64,000 bases of DNA from Aldrovandia affinis (Eukaryota; Chordata; Actinopteri; Notacanthiformes; Halosauridae), in contig JAINUG010000179.1 of assembly GCA_029706075.1 (NCBI GenBank), positions 1,696,501-1,760,500 on the forward strand, given 5' to 3'. Positions 26,076-37,041 of this stretch are shown here, piece after piece. The position numbers and the translations under genes were made by a program. Within the stretch, counting starts at the first letter, position 1; each line of letters begins with the position of its first letter. The notes below the pieces were generated by a model. That model was not told the origin of the DNA. It searched no databases and saw nothing but the letters and a program-made list of their open reading frames with translations.

Positions 26076-27215
26076 TATATTATATTATGATGGTATTGGC
26101 CAGCTTCAAAAGGGACAATACACTCTATTTACTGATGTATAATGGTCATAATATGTACTGTAAATACTGCTGGCATGCATTGTTTGTTTTGATAATGACA
26201 GACCGAACAGACTGTTGCTGAATGCCTTTGAATCATGTTCATGTATACAATATGTAGTCCCTGCAAAAGCCTAATTTTCATATTCAAATCCTTGGGGCAA
26301 TTGGGTGGCATTTTTGGACAAATTAAATACTTATACTACTAGGTACTACTAAATACTTACATTTAGTTGTAAATTACATATTAAGTATACTAATAAATAG
26401 TGTTAGTGCTCATACAGTACATACAGCAAAACCTGTTTTCTCTGTGTAACGTGTCACAGATATTCAGAGGATTTTTTTAACCATTATAAAAATGCTGGCC
26501 AGATAACCCCAGTGTCCTTTGAGCTTATTGCCTTGGCATTTCTGTGATGGAATAGGACTCAGTTTTTTTATATATATAATTTTATTTCATTGGTTATAGT
26601 TCCAGCAGAATAATATATAGCCCGTCAGAACTAAACACGTTGAATATTTATATCGCCTCCTCGATATTCATTAGAAAGGTGGTATTCATTTATAGGCTGC
26701 TCTGACAGTTGTGCCTTGTGTTATTAGAGGCAGGGAAAGGCCCATAAATATGTATAAAGGAGAAAGCGTGCAACATGAAGAATAAATTGTATTGCACGTC
26801 GCAGGTTGAGATGACTTCAAAAGATGAATATGAACCATCAGCGGCTAATATGCAGCATGATGTGTAAGTCGGGGGATGCTGCAGTGGCTGTATTGTTTTC
26901 AGCAGTAAATTCAAAATATGTATTTATTCACCTGTTTATACATATAATAAGTGCACTTTAGCTTTTGCCATTGGAAAGAGGTGACACAGGGCTTTCTCAC
27001 TCTTGATGCAAACATTGCTTTTCACAGCTCAGCTCCTAGCATTATGGTCCATGTCTCATGGGCAGATTCACTGAAGGATTGTGATTCATTTGTAACCAGA
27101 AAGCAACTGCAAACACCCGAAAAGCTTCACTTGCGGTTGACAAAGCAGTCATGATAGGTCAATGTTGTAATTAGTGGCCATTCTCTGCTGATATTGATGC
27201 AGTTTGCTTTTTGTA
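26076..27215. other. intronic DNA with possible conserved non-coding stretch
   Basis: No exon was seen. About 26600-26920 is non-repetitive, has moderate complexity and several TAAT and TTTATAT cores, unlike the surrounding repeat debris. Conservation cannot be judged from one sequence. Confidence 0.25.
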
Positions 27216-27223
27216 CTGTAGTC

Positions 27224-27374
27224 CGGGGCTATTCAATTCCGGGCCCCCAAGGGCCGCAGTGTCTGCCTGATTTCAGGAGGTGAGATAATAAGTAAAATCA
27301 GGTGGTGTAGTGCGTGGTTGGAGCAAATACCTGCAGACATTGCAGCCCCCGAGGCCTAGAATTGAATAGCCGTG
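27224..27374. mobile_element. hAT MITE, 151 bp
   Basis: The inverted ends are CGGGGCTATTCAATTC and GAATTGAATAGCCGTG. The flanking 8-mers CTGTAGTC and CTGTAGAC differ at one base. Confidence 0.8.
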
Positions 27375-27382
27375 CTGTAGAC

Positions 27383-28868
27383 CCTTCGCTAATTGCTAAC
27401 TGCGCAATTGACATTGTCTGCATAATTACCTGTGTTGCACTGCTATTTAAGTTAATTGGTCATCATTTTTCACCGACAGCTACCTTATCAGTTACAAAAG
27501 AAATAGCCTATTTGTAGTTGCACTTCGGTCTTCAGTCCAGTGTCATTGTTATAAATCTATTACTAGGAAAGATTGTAACCTATATTGTTTTTTCTAATAT
27601 GTGACGACAGCACTCACTGCTCTTTGATTTATATGCTGTTTCAAAACATCTTTGCCTCAAAGTCATGATCCTCCAAGTGTATAGCCGTGAGATAATAAAG
27701 AAGGCTCTTCAAAAGTGTTTTCCCACATTGCCATCTCTAATGTTGCCTGCTATAACATCCAGCAACGACAGGTGAAATGATTGATGCTTGCTGTGCAACT
27801 ACATGATCAAATGTTCATTTCTTTCCTCTAGTAAAAATGCGCAGTCTTATTTGTGAGTCATATCTAGCTTTGAGTAGAATATAAAAGTGAGTCATCATTC
27901 ACCAAATATATGGCAATAATAGTAAGCAATGCTAAGCATACATTATATGTTAAGATGACACAGTCCTATACAAAGTAAGTTACTTGAATGAATGTAAGAA
28001 AATATGGGAAGCATTGCTTTGGAACAGTGCTTGTTTAGTTTTGTTTAGTTAGTGAAATATATTTATGAAAGTTGTAACTTTGCATAATTTTCATATCAAT
28101 AATTTGGTACGCAGACTGAATTTAGGAATTGTATTTTACAGGTGCTTTGTATGTGAGTAACTTGGCTTTTTTTACATTGTTTTTGTTGAGATATCATCTT
28201 TTTCAATTCTAGCGTACATAAGCGGTGAGGATATTAACATCATGTGTACAGTATATGTTTATAAGTGTAAAGACAATTGAGCCATGCCATTCTTTTTTCA
28301 TATATTTATTTGAACTATTCAGGTTATGGTGTATGGGTTTCACTGAATTCATAAAGTAATTGTTGAACATGTTCCAGACATCAGCAGTATTGCATTCACA
28401 AATGACTTCGAAACGAATCCGCAGCAGTTGTGATTTCACTGTATTATTTTAAACATTTCTACAAAAACAGTTTTTCCAATATAGGTTTTGGTGTAGCTCA
28501 AAGCTGTGTGGCAGTCCAGAGCAAGGACACAGCATATGTTGGTTGTGCGCTGGCTGCTGCTATTGTGTTAGTTTGAATAGCTGTGACTGACAGGTGGTCA
28601 AAATTCAGCATATACAGTACAGTCAAAATACAGCGCAGATCATCTAAAAGTAATGCATTGACATTACAGAAAGTTATTTTTACTTACGGAGAATGTAGCT
28701 GGCAATTCTATCCACGCCACTGTGTGTTGTACAGTAATTATATTCTGCATAATGTGATTTAAAATAAACATGCAAGTCATTATTGTTTTACGTCCACAGT
28801 GTGTCATCTAGGCAACAGCTGCGACCCCACGGTACTTCTGGTTTGGTTTTTGCTGGCTAGCTAACCAG
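27383..28868. other. intronic DNA, nothing recognised
   Basis: AT-rich with no coding or repeat structure that I could support. Confidence 0.5.
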
Positions 28869-29135
28869 CAGGAGTGGGCAATTCCAGCCCTGGAGGACAT
28901 GTGTGTATACAGGTTTTTGTTTCCACCAGTTACTGTGGCTCAATTAGCTAATTAGCTGTATACACCAATGTCAGTTCACTCATTTATTAGCCCACAGTAA
29001 AATGTTTCATATAGGGACAGAAGAACAGTCTTCAGCTGGCATTCATAAGCTTATCAATAAGTGTAGCTAAAATGTATATAATTAAGGGCAGAAGTTGGCA
29101 TGAAATACAGGTATGGCCCTCCGTGCCCACCCCTG
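28869..29135. mobile_element. probable MITE
   Basis: The ends CAGGAGTGGGCAATTCCAG and CCCTCCGTGCCCACCCCTG are imperfect inverted copies. No target duplication matches, so the borders or integrity are uncertain. Confidence 0.5.
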
Positions 29136-29194
29136 ATGTAGGCTGTAGACCTATAGCTGCCCCTTTTAAAATGATTGATGAACCAACAAAAAGT

Positions 29195-31935
29195 ATGTTA
29201 TGCGTGGTGGGATGTGCGAAGAGGACGGAAACAAATGGGACAGTGATGAGGAGGAGAGGCGGCGTGCTCAATTTTTAAGATGGCATGCTACTCACCCACC
29301 TCTGCCTTCCATTCTGCTGGCTAATGTTCAATCACTGAGCAACAAAATGGATGAGTTGAAGTGCCGACTCTACTCGCAAAAAGACCAGAGACTGCTTTGT
29401 ACTTTGTTTGACCAAATCCTGGCTGGACAGACATACAGTATCTCCGACAGCACTGTTACTCCAACTGGCTTCTCTGTTCACCAACAGGACAGAACAAGAG
29501 AGTCGGGTAAGTCGCGTGGCAGAGCTGTGTGTCTTATGGTAAACGCATATGGTGCATGGTGAAAGATGTACGGATTTATCTAGTTCATGTTCACCGAATC
29601 TAGAATATCTGACCATCAAATGTAGACCTTTTTATTCACCAAGGGAATTTGCTGCCAGATTTATGATCACCACTGTTTACATACACCCACATTATGCGAG
29701 CTACAGGAAGTCATATCTAGACACAAGTCTCTCAACCCTGAGGCTGTGTCTATTGTGGGTGGGGATTTTAACCATTGTAATCTCAAGAAAGTGCAACCAA
29801 AGTACTTTCAACACGTATATTGTGCAACAAGAAAGGACAAAACACTGGATCATAGTTACACCACCATCAGAGGGGCATATCGTGCACTTACGCATCTGGG
29901 CTTCTTCTGCCTTGCTACTTCTGCCGGTCTACAGGCAGTGCCTGAAGAGCATTCCGCCCACTCTAAGGACCGTACAGATCTGGTCTGGGGAGACAGAGGA
30001 CAGACTAATGGGAAGCATGGAAACAACTGACTGGAGTTATTTCAAATCCTCGACCACCGATTTAGATTAGAAATGAGATATATCCAAATCTATCACTGAC
30101 CACATCAAAAACTGTATCAACAGCTGTGTTCCAACCAGGAAGATTCGGTCATTCCCCAATCAAAAACCCTGGATTAACAGAAACATTTCCACCAAACTAA
30201 AAGTAAGGAGGGCTGCTTTCAGGTTAGGCAACAAAGAGCTCTACAGGCAAAGCAGATACAACCTGGGAATGGCCATCAGAATGGCCAATGCAGTCGCTCA
30301 GACTGCAGGGTTATCAAAACCTGCACTACACAGTTGGTTTCTGTCTTCACAGACATTTTCAACACCTCATTGATACAGTGTGCTGTCCCTAGGTGCTTCA
30401 AAATTATTACTATAGTGCCAATACCCAAGAAAAACAGGATGACCAGTCTGAATAACTACCATGAAGTGCCTGGAGAAACTAGTGATGGCACACATCAACA
30501 CCATCATCCGGACTCACTCAATCCACTCCAGTTTACTTACAGAGCAAATAGGTGTGTGGATGATGCCATCTCACTGGCCCTACACACCACACTGGAGCAC
30601 CTGGACAAAATGGACACATATCACATGACGAATGTCAGGACACTATTCATTGACTATAGCTCCACCTTCAACACCATCCTTCCCAAATCTGGGAGATCTG
30701 AGCCTGGGCAGGTCTATCTGCACCTGGATACTGGGCTTTCTCACTGGCAGACCACAGGTGGTGAGGATAAGCAACAAGACCTCATCCACACTGGTTCTCA
30801 ACACTGGAGCACCACAAGGTTGCTGCCTGAGCCCCAGGCTGTACTCACTGTACACCCATGACTGCACAGCCAAACAGAGCAGCCACTGCATCATTAAGTT
30901 AATGGATGAGACCACAGTGATTAGTCTGATTTCCTCCAACAATGAGTCAGTCTACAGGCAGGAGGTATCAGACCTAGCCTATTGTAATAACCTGGCTCTG
31001 AACATCAACAAAACGAAGGAGCTCATTGTTGACTTCAGAAAAAGCAAGGGGAGTCACTCACCTATCATCATCAATGAAGAGGAAGTGAAGAGTCAACTGC
31101 TTCAGGTTCCTGGGGATGCAGATCTCCAATGACCTCGCCTGGACCTCCAACACCGAAGCCATTCTGAGGCACAACAGCACCTCTACTTTCTGAGGTGTCT
31201 GCCGAAATGGGACATGAGCACTCAGACGCTCGTGAACTTTTACCGCAGCATCATAGGGAGTGTCCTGACTGGGGGCATCACTGGTATGGCAACACTACCG
31301 CTCAGGACAGGAAGGCTATCCAGAGGGTTGTAGGAACAGTGCAGAGTATCAGAGTGGAGGTACCAGACATCAGTGACCTCTACACCACATTCTGCTGCAA
31401 CAGAGCCAGCTCCATCACTAAGGGCATACACCACCTCGGCTGCTAACTGTTCTGCCGCCTGCCGTCAAGGGACAGATGGCGGAGCATTAAAACACAGACA
31501 ACCAGGTTTCATGGCAGCTTATTCCCCAAGGCAGTGTGCATGCTGAACAACCATCAGTAGCCCAGCTGCCACCCAATCCCCCACTACCACCCTGGTATGG
31601 ACTATCACCCTGCAATCTCTCTCCTTCCGCCCCACCACTATCCCCATAGACAATTCACACCTCCACCGCATCACTCTACTACCCCCCTGGACAATTCACA
31701 CTTACACCATCCCCCACAACCACCCCTACTGGTTTGCTGGAGTCTTGGACTCATAGCCTACCACCCCTTGGCATCACTGCTTACTACAGTAGCCAATTTA
31801 CTCTTATATTTAGCCACTTACCCCTTATATTTTATTCTGCAATATATACCTTTTGTATTTGCACCTATATTTTGTATTTTGCACTATATGGCAGGAAAGA
31901 GCTGGAGTAAGAATTCCAGTGTACTATGTAAGAGA
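29195..31935 (+). mobile_element. decayed L2/CR1-type LINE, plus strand
   Basis: Fragments of a non-LTR pol gene occur in order but in shifting frames. ILLANVQSLSNKMDELKCRL (about 29310-29370) is the start of the endonuclease. FTYRANRCVDDAISLALH (about 30530), [15 protein letters not shown] (about 30640) and [19 protein letters not shown] (about 30810) are reverse transcriptase blocks. [19 protein letters not shown] follows. The catalytic YADD-like box reads LMDETT, so it is inactive. The 3' end has GAGTAAGAATTCCAGTGTAC near 31905-31925, typical of fish L2-like tails. The sense strand is the same as sdk1. Confidence 0.85.
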
Positions 31936-32647
31936 ATATCCACCGAAGAAGGTGTATATCTGTTCTTTTCATTTTTTTCACCACAAACCAACAGAGCTGC
32001 ACCCGAATCCAGAGTTATTCCTGGGTTATGAACAACCACCAGTTAAGTAGAGGTGAAGGCTAACCAGGTGCGAGGTTACGGCTCAGACTAGGCAGACATC
32101 GGCTTCGACCAGCGAAGATGAACTTGAATTGAAACTAATACTGATTATGTGAATGAATTTCTGAATTAACTCAAGACATAGTAAAAGAAAATGTGATTTT
32201 TGTTACGTGCATTTTAATATACTTAAATGAACATTTCTTTGTCATTAATTGAAATCATTTGTATAAACATCGTCATTCCACCTCCGTTGCTCATCTGTAC
32301 ATGTGAGTTCAGTGTTTCCACTAACCACTGCATTCTGGGCCTGAATCAAGATAAATAATTGTATTGTTTTTCAACCTCAAGGTATCTTTACATTATTAAA
32401 AGCCTAACAAATACATAAACAAGTCATTATTATAGTATGGTGTGTTTATTGTTTTCAGAGTTTGACAGAATTTGTATAGACTGCATGAAAATGGTTATGC
32501 TTCAGTAATAATAATAATAATAATATATGGGGTAACCTAGCTTTTGCTACTTAGACATGCTAACGTTACCTAATCATGTTGCCTAGCTCTAAACAGAACC
32601 TGTAATATCCAGTTATGTTTATAGATAGTTATAACCTTGCTAGTAAA
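31936..32647. other. intronic DNA, nothing recognised
   Basis: AT-rich, with an (AAT)n run at about 32506-32526. No exon signal. Confidence 0.5.
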
Positions 32648-32770
32648 CTGCAATAGAGCTCTCTCTTTGAGAAAGCTGCAGGAATATCAGCGATGTTGTG
32701 TTGTCCTGGTTTGGACGGAACGATCCACGTGTCTTTCTGCAGCTCTCTCAAAGAGAGAGCTCTATTGCAG
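32648..32770. repeat. near-perfect hairpin, 34-bp arms, 55-bp loop
   Basis: The arms 32648-32681 and 32737-32770 are inverted copies with one mismatch; both are bounded by CTGCA/TGCAG and contain GAGCTCTCTCTTTGAGA. It could be a tiny foldback transposon, a cruciform, or a transcribed hairpin. No target duplication was found. Confidence 0.8.
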
Positions 32771-33217
32771 CTAGGTGCTAGTGATGCTTTTTATGGTTAA
32801 TACAATCGCGTTACTCTAATACATGTATCCCTACCTTCCAGATTATAGCTGCTGCATTGTTTGTTGGTACTCTGCCTTGGCTCAACCTCAGGTTTTAAGA
32901 AAGTAAACTCACCATCTTTTTACACAATAATTTACACATCTTATTGCTATGTAGATAATTATAAGCCTCTGTGCTTTTGTAATTTATAAGGTCCTCACCG
33001 TGAACACCCTCACTAAGAGCGAAGTAGTTGACAATGTCAACATAGCTAACATCGGGCCATTGTTTCATATCTGTCTACCCATTCCGTTAGGGTAGATGGA
33101 TGGGGCAATTTCACAGTATTGTCCCCAGTACTTGTTAAATAATCCGATCTGTGTAACCATCTGTGAAATTTGGCCATTTTACACAATTTTAGTCATCTTA
33201 AACACCCAGCTACACAC
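32771..33217. other. intronic DNA left of the LTR element
   Basis: No coding signal. It ends in AGCTACACAC directly before the LTR at 33218. Confidence 0.5.
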
Positions 33218-33812
33218 TGTGGTGTCCCCAGGGGTTGGGCGACACTCACGGACCTTGCAGAGGGCGTAGGCAAGTTCAAAAACACAGAGGAGGCAGTATT
33301 CAGAACAAAAACAATAATTTAATAAATAACCTCTAGACAACACAAAACAAAGGGTGGGGTCTTCAGGGGAATACAAACACACAAAGTCCGCAATCCTTCT
33401 CGTTGTCGATGTCCGTTCCAATTCCAAATCCAAGTCAGTTCCATAATCCAGTCCGTAGTCGTTATTCAAAGGGGGGTCCTCACACAATCCAATTCCAAAC
33501 ACAAAACAACACACTCCAACACTCGCTTTCTAAATCCTGGCTGGTCAACGACTTCACAGGTATTTACTATTCATTCAAACAAACACACAGTAACTCAGCA
33601 ACTCCTTTCCACTCACGTTCCTACTCCTCTCAATGGGTAATGGGAGTCAGCCCTTTAAATAGGCCTTGAAATGGCCTTCAGCTGTTCGTTTGTCCCGTTA
33701 CTTCCACTTGGCTCAGGTGTGACTGTGGTCTGCTGGGAAATGTAGTGTTTCGGGCTGCCATGTGTTGGAGGCTAGGCAGCCATTTCCTAGTGCAGCCCAG
33801 TGGGCTGCCACA
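33218..33812 (-). repeat. 3' LTR of the coiled-coil retrotransposon
   Basis: It is the same length as the 5' LTR and 594 of 595 bases are identical. A variant poly(A) signal ATTAAA reads on the minus strand at 33318-33323. Confidence 0.93.
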
Positions 33813-33827
33813 CACCCTCCTCCTCAG
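33813..33827 (-). other. polypurine tract
   Basis: The minus strand reads GAGGAGGAGGGTG immediately before the 3' LTR, the usual plus-strand primer position. Confidence 0.8.
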
Positions 33828-33996
33828 CTCTGACCTCGGGAGGGCTGAGCGGCCTATGTCCAGCAGCCACCAGGAGGGCCCCCCTCTCCAGGTCCACTCA
33901 GGCAGTTTTCCGCCAGGGTCAAATGCCCAGATTCCATCTCCCTTCATCGCCTGAAAAAACATCTGGCAGACAGTGAGTGACGCAAGTAGCTCACCT

Positions 33997-36024
33997 TTAC
34001 TGTGACCAAGTGGCCATATGGGTGTACCGGCTCGGGGTTCCATGGACGGAGCGGTCACCGCTCCTGCTCTGGTCTTCCCCAGCCCTCCATGGCTCCTCCG
34101 GTACACTTTGTGCCGTTTTTGTCGCCCTTTGTCCTCTCTTTGGCCTTTTCCGCCACTGCCACTTTGCTTCCAGGTGGTCAGGTGTGGTAACCGGGGAAAA
34201 CATGCTCTTAACAGAGTTAGCTTCATCCTTGAATTTCTTTTCCACAATTGAATTTATTTTCCCTAAACGGTTCCTATAGTCATTCCATTTCGTCATTATT
34301 CTATTCCGTTTTCCTTTACTTTTCTTCAGATGAGAACTTCTTAACTCCATTACTGTTTTTAACTTTATGGAAGGGGATGGACTCACCAGGTCAGGAGATG
34401 GTTGGGTGTTCCACCCGGCCTCAGTCATGGCCAAGAGGTTTTCCTCCACCCCATGGTCCAACCATAGCTCCTCGTCAGCATACTGCTCCTCCAGACCCCT
34501 TCCAAGGTCCTGCAGGTCGAGTGGGACTGAGGACCATCTATCCCGCTCTGACTCCAACGTCGGATAATCATCTCCTCCCAGCTCCGCTGGCTGCGAGACC
34601 TCCACCTGCGTGCTAGCGTCTTGGGTGACAGGAACACATTTTACAAAGTCCAGCTCTTCACTCACCCCTTTCAGTCGGTTTTGTAGGTCCAGCACAGTCT
34701 CAGTTTGGACCTTCAGTACTTCCCGAAATGATTTATCTGTGGCCCGCTGCTGGGCTTCTATCTCCGCCATTTTCCCCCGAAGGTGTGCGGTCTGCTCCAG
34801 CTGCAGTTTCTGGACCTGCTCCTGGTGCTCCAGCGCACTCTTCTCCGCAGTCTTCCTGGTCTCCTCCAGCTCCTGCTGGAGTTTAGCCTTCTCTTGGCCC
34901 AGTTCAGTCAGCTGCTCCAGGAGCCGGCTGTTGGCGCGGTTCACCTCCTGCAGCTGGGAGCTGACGTCATCTCTCTGGGCCAGGAGCTTCTCCTGCTCGG
35001 TCTGCCTCTGCTGCAGCTCCACGTTCAGGTCCCGCAGCACGTTCCTCTCCTGCGTCTTCACCTGCTCCAGCTGTGCCTCCAGCTCCCGCCTTCTCTTGCT
35101 CTCCTGCTCCACTTGGCTCCGGAGTTGCTCCGCCTCGGCTGCATGGTTCTCTGCTTCTCTCCTTAGCTCCGCCTCCTTCTGGGCGAGCCTGGTCTGTGCA
35201 TCCCCCAAGGCCCTGGCATACTCCTCTTTGGCCTGGTCTTGGGACTCCTGAATGTCCAGACACTGTTGCTGCTTTTCCTCAAACTTCTTCGTTAGGTTAC
35301 TCACCTTCTCTTCGAGCGCCAGGTTGTGGGCCTCGACCCGCCTCATGTCATCGCCAAGGGATGCCTTGTCCTTCTCCAGCTCCCCAGCCACGATTCCCAG
35401 CACTCTCAGGGAGTTGCTGTGTTCCTCCAGCAGTTGCCCCACTGCCAGCAGGTGGCGCTCCTCTGAGGTGCTCAACTCCACCTTTGCCTTGCACAGCTCA
35501 ATCTGGGCACTCTGCTTCAGCTGTTGGACCTCATGTAGGGTGACACGCCATTGGTCCTCCACCATGGCTGCCCGTCTCTTCAGTCTCTGCATCTCTTCAT
35601 TTTGGCCATTTATCACGGCTCGCGCCTCTCCCAACTCTGCCTCTAAAGCAGCACATTTATCTGCGACAGTTGTATGCTTCTTTTGCGGCTTACCCGGGAA
35701 ATTTTCGCTCTTCTCCCTAGGGGGTACCACAGAGCAGGAGTGGCCATCCTTCTTTAGGACTTTTTCCATCTGTCGTCCCTTCAGGGTTCTCAACACCCTC
35801 TCCATTTCACTGATGGCCTCGGCAACGTCAGGCGCCATTCCAGCCAAAAAGGAGCATTTGAGGGCTGGACTTGCTTTAAAGTAGACCTTGAGGGAACGTC
35901 GGTGCACTTTTGACAGGTGCTTGTGCCCCTCTGCCTCCAGCCAAGACTCCATGTTTGGATCCAGTGTCCAGTCCCCTTCCATCATTGTATTTCTTTTCAA
36001 AAAAATCACAAACAAAAAAAACAA
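33997..36024 (-). CDS. 675-residue coiled-coil protein of the LTR element
   Basis: An intact frame of 675 codons ending in TAA. The first Met begins MFFLFVIFLKRN; a second start at codon 14 (35985, MMEGDWTLDP) may be the real one and yields 662 residues. About residues 15-95 look globular (WLEAEGHKHLSKVHRR, SFLAGMAPDVAEAISEM). Residues 118-462 are a nearly uninterrupted heptad-type coiled coil rich in E, Q, K and L. Residues 480-545 are acidic, with many D, E, S and P. Residues 560-635 are strongly basic (KKSKGKRNR, KWQWRKRPKRGQR). There is no CCHC zinc knuckle, no DTG/DSG protease motif and no YxDD. DASTQVE at 469-475 resembles a dynein-light-chain TQT motif, a weak match. It could be a divergent Gag or a captured host coiled-coil gene; I do not recognise the family. 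The intact frame and young LTRs suggest that it was coding recently. Confidence 0.85.
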   Translation of the reverse strand: MFFLFVIFLKRNTMMEGDWTLDPNMESWLEAEGHKHLSKVHRRSLKVYFKASPALKCSFLAGMAPDVAEAISEMERVLRTLKGRQMEKVLKKDGHSCSVVPPREKSENFPGKPQKKHTTVADKCAALEAELGEARAVINGQNEEMQRLKRRAAMVEDQWRVTLHEVQQLKQSAQIELCKAKVELSTSEERHLLAVGQLLEEHSNSLRVLGIVAGELEKDKASLGDDMRRVEAHNLALEEKVSNLTKKFEEKQQQCLDIQESQDQAKEEYARALGDAQTRLAQKEAELRREAENHAAEAEQLRSQVEQESKRRRELEAQLEQVKTQERNVLRDLNVELQQRQTEQEKLLAQRDDVSSQLQEVNRANSRLLEQLTELGQEKAKLQQELEETRKTAEKSALEHQEQVQKLQLEQTAHLRGKMAEIEAQQRATDKSFREVLKVQTETVLDLQNRLKGVSEELDFVKCVPVTQDASTQVEVSQPAELGGDDYPTLESERDRWSSVPLDLQDLGRGLEEQYADEELWLDHGVEENLLAMTEAGWNTQPSPDLVSPSPSIKLKTVMELRSSHLKKSKGKRNRIMTKWNDYRNRLGKINSIVEKKFKDEANSVKSMFSPVTTPDHLEAKWQWRKRPKRGQRATKTAQSVPEEPWRAGEDQSRSGDRSVHGTPSRYTHMATWSQ

Positions 36025-36073
36025 TCCTGCTCACAGTTGCACTACCTCCTCTTGCCTGTATGTGATGCCCTCT

Positions 36074-36090
36074 GCCCGCATTCTCCACCA
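36074..36090 (-). other. primer-binding site, tRNA-Ala type
   Basis: The minus strand reads TGGTGGAGAATGCGGGC two bases inside the 5' LTR. It is complementary to the 3' end of a vertebrate tRNA-Ala(AGC) as I recall it (..GCCCGCATTCTCCACCA). The position and TGG start are standard for LTR elements. Confidence 0.75.
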
Positions 36091-36092
36091 TA

Positions 36093-36687
36093 TGTGGTGT
36101 CCCCAGGGGTTGGGCGACACTCACGGACCTTGCAGAGGGCGTAGGCAAGTTCAAAAACACAGAGGAGGCAGTATTCAGAACAAAAACAATAATTTAATAA
36201 ATAACCTCTAGACAACACAAAACAAAGGGTGGGGTCTTCAGGGGAATACAAACACACAAAGTCCGCAATCCTTCTCGTTGTCGATGTCCGTTCCAATTCC
36301 AAATCCAAGTCAGTTCCGTAATCCAGTCCGTAGTCGTTATTCAAAGGGGGGTCCTCACACAATCCAATTCCAAACACAAAACAACACACTCCAACACTCG
36401 CTTTCTAAATCCTGGCTGGTCAACGACTTCACAGGTATTTACTATTCATTCAAACAAACACACAGTAACTCAGCAACTCCTTTCCACTCACGTTCCTACT
36501 CCTCTCAATGGGTAATGGGAGTCAGCCCTTTAAATAGGCCTTGAAATGGCCTTCAGCTGTTCGTTTGTCCCGTTACTTCCACTTGGCTCAGGTGTGACTG
36601 TGGTCTGCTGGGAAATGTAGTGTTTCGGGCTGCCATGTGTTGGAGGCTAGGCAGCCATTTCCTAGTGCAGCCCAGTGGGCTGCCACA
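36093..36687 (-). repeat. 5' LTR of the coiled-coil retrotransposon
   Basis: In element sense it starts TGTGGCAGCCCACTGGGCTG and ends GGGGACACCACA. A TATA-like TATTTAAAGGG reads on the minus strand at about 36526-36537, a likely promoter. A frame of about 115 codons opens in this LTR and runs into the leader; it is an upstream ORF at most. Confidence 0.93.
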
Positions 36688-37041
36688 ACATGTAAACACA
36701 GTGGAGCGGATATCAGTAACATGTTTACACGATGACGCCGCTATGAATCATGGGAAACGTCCGAGTTTGGGAAAGTGGTCAGTATGAATGATCTGTTTAC
36801 ACATGAGATCAAATGGCACAGAAGTTGATGTTTATAAATACTGAGAGCCTGAGGCTATTGTAGTTATTTCTGAGGGAGACCCTGAAAAGTGCCAAACTCT
36901 CTACAGTCATAGGGTATGCCCTGCCAAAACCCAACTTGGCAGATATGCTGTATGTTAATTAATTATATATCTATAAAATTTGCCTTGGCTTTGTTGGAAG
37001 TGAACAACGCTCTTCGTTTCTGTGTTTGCTTCTCATGGCAG
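36688..37041. other. intronic DNA between the LTR element and the Ig4 exon
   Basis: Only a short inverted ACATGTAAACA / ACATGTTTACA pair is noticeable at 36688-36732. It ends in the acceptor of the exon at 37042. Confidence 0.5.

Larger units (their letters stand above)
33218..36687 (-). mobile_element. young non-autonomous LTR retrotransposon carrying a coiled-coil ORF
   Basis: Two 595-bp direct repeats (33218-33812, 36093-36687) bound a 2,280-bp interior. On the minus strand the order is LTR, primer-binding site, one long ORF, polypurine tract, LTR. Nothing resembling protease, reverse transcriptase, RNase H or integrase is present, and the ORF fills almost the whole interior. The LTRs differ at one position only (33443 A, 36318 G on the plus strand), so the insertion is recent. 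The flanks CACAC and ACATG do not form a clean target duplication (ACAC/ACAT at best). It lies antisense in the sdk1 intron between the two exons at 25621 and 37042. Confidence 0.93.

Noticed and set aside
29200..31446. Several frames that look like separate genes
   Set aside because: They are shifted fragments of a single L2-like LINE pol gene with stops and a ruined catalytic box.
33179..33514. Minus-strand frames of 111 and 115 codons repeated in both LTRs
   Set aside because: They lie within LTR sequence and have no recognisable motif; duplication follows from the LTR pair. Kept only as an upstream ORF remark.
34610..35884. Long plus-strand frames (up to 213 codons) rich in Ser, Cys and Leu
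   Set aside because: They are antisense shadows of the coiled-coil ORF on the minus strand; the composition is that of complemented Glu/Gln/Lys codons.
33211..36692. Clean target duplication for the coiled-coil LTR element
   Set aside because: Flanks CACAC and ACATG agree only as ACAC/ACAT; I do not claim a true duplication.
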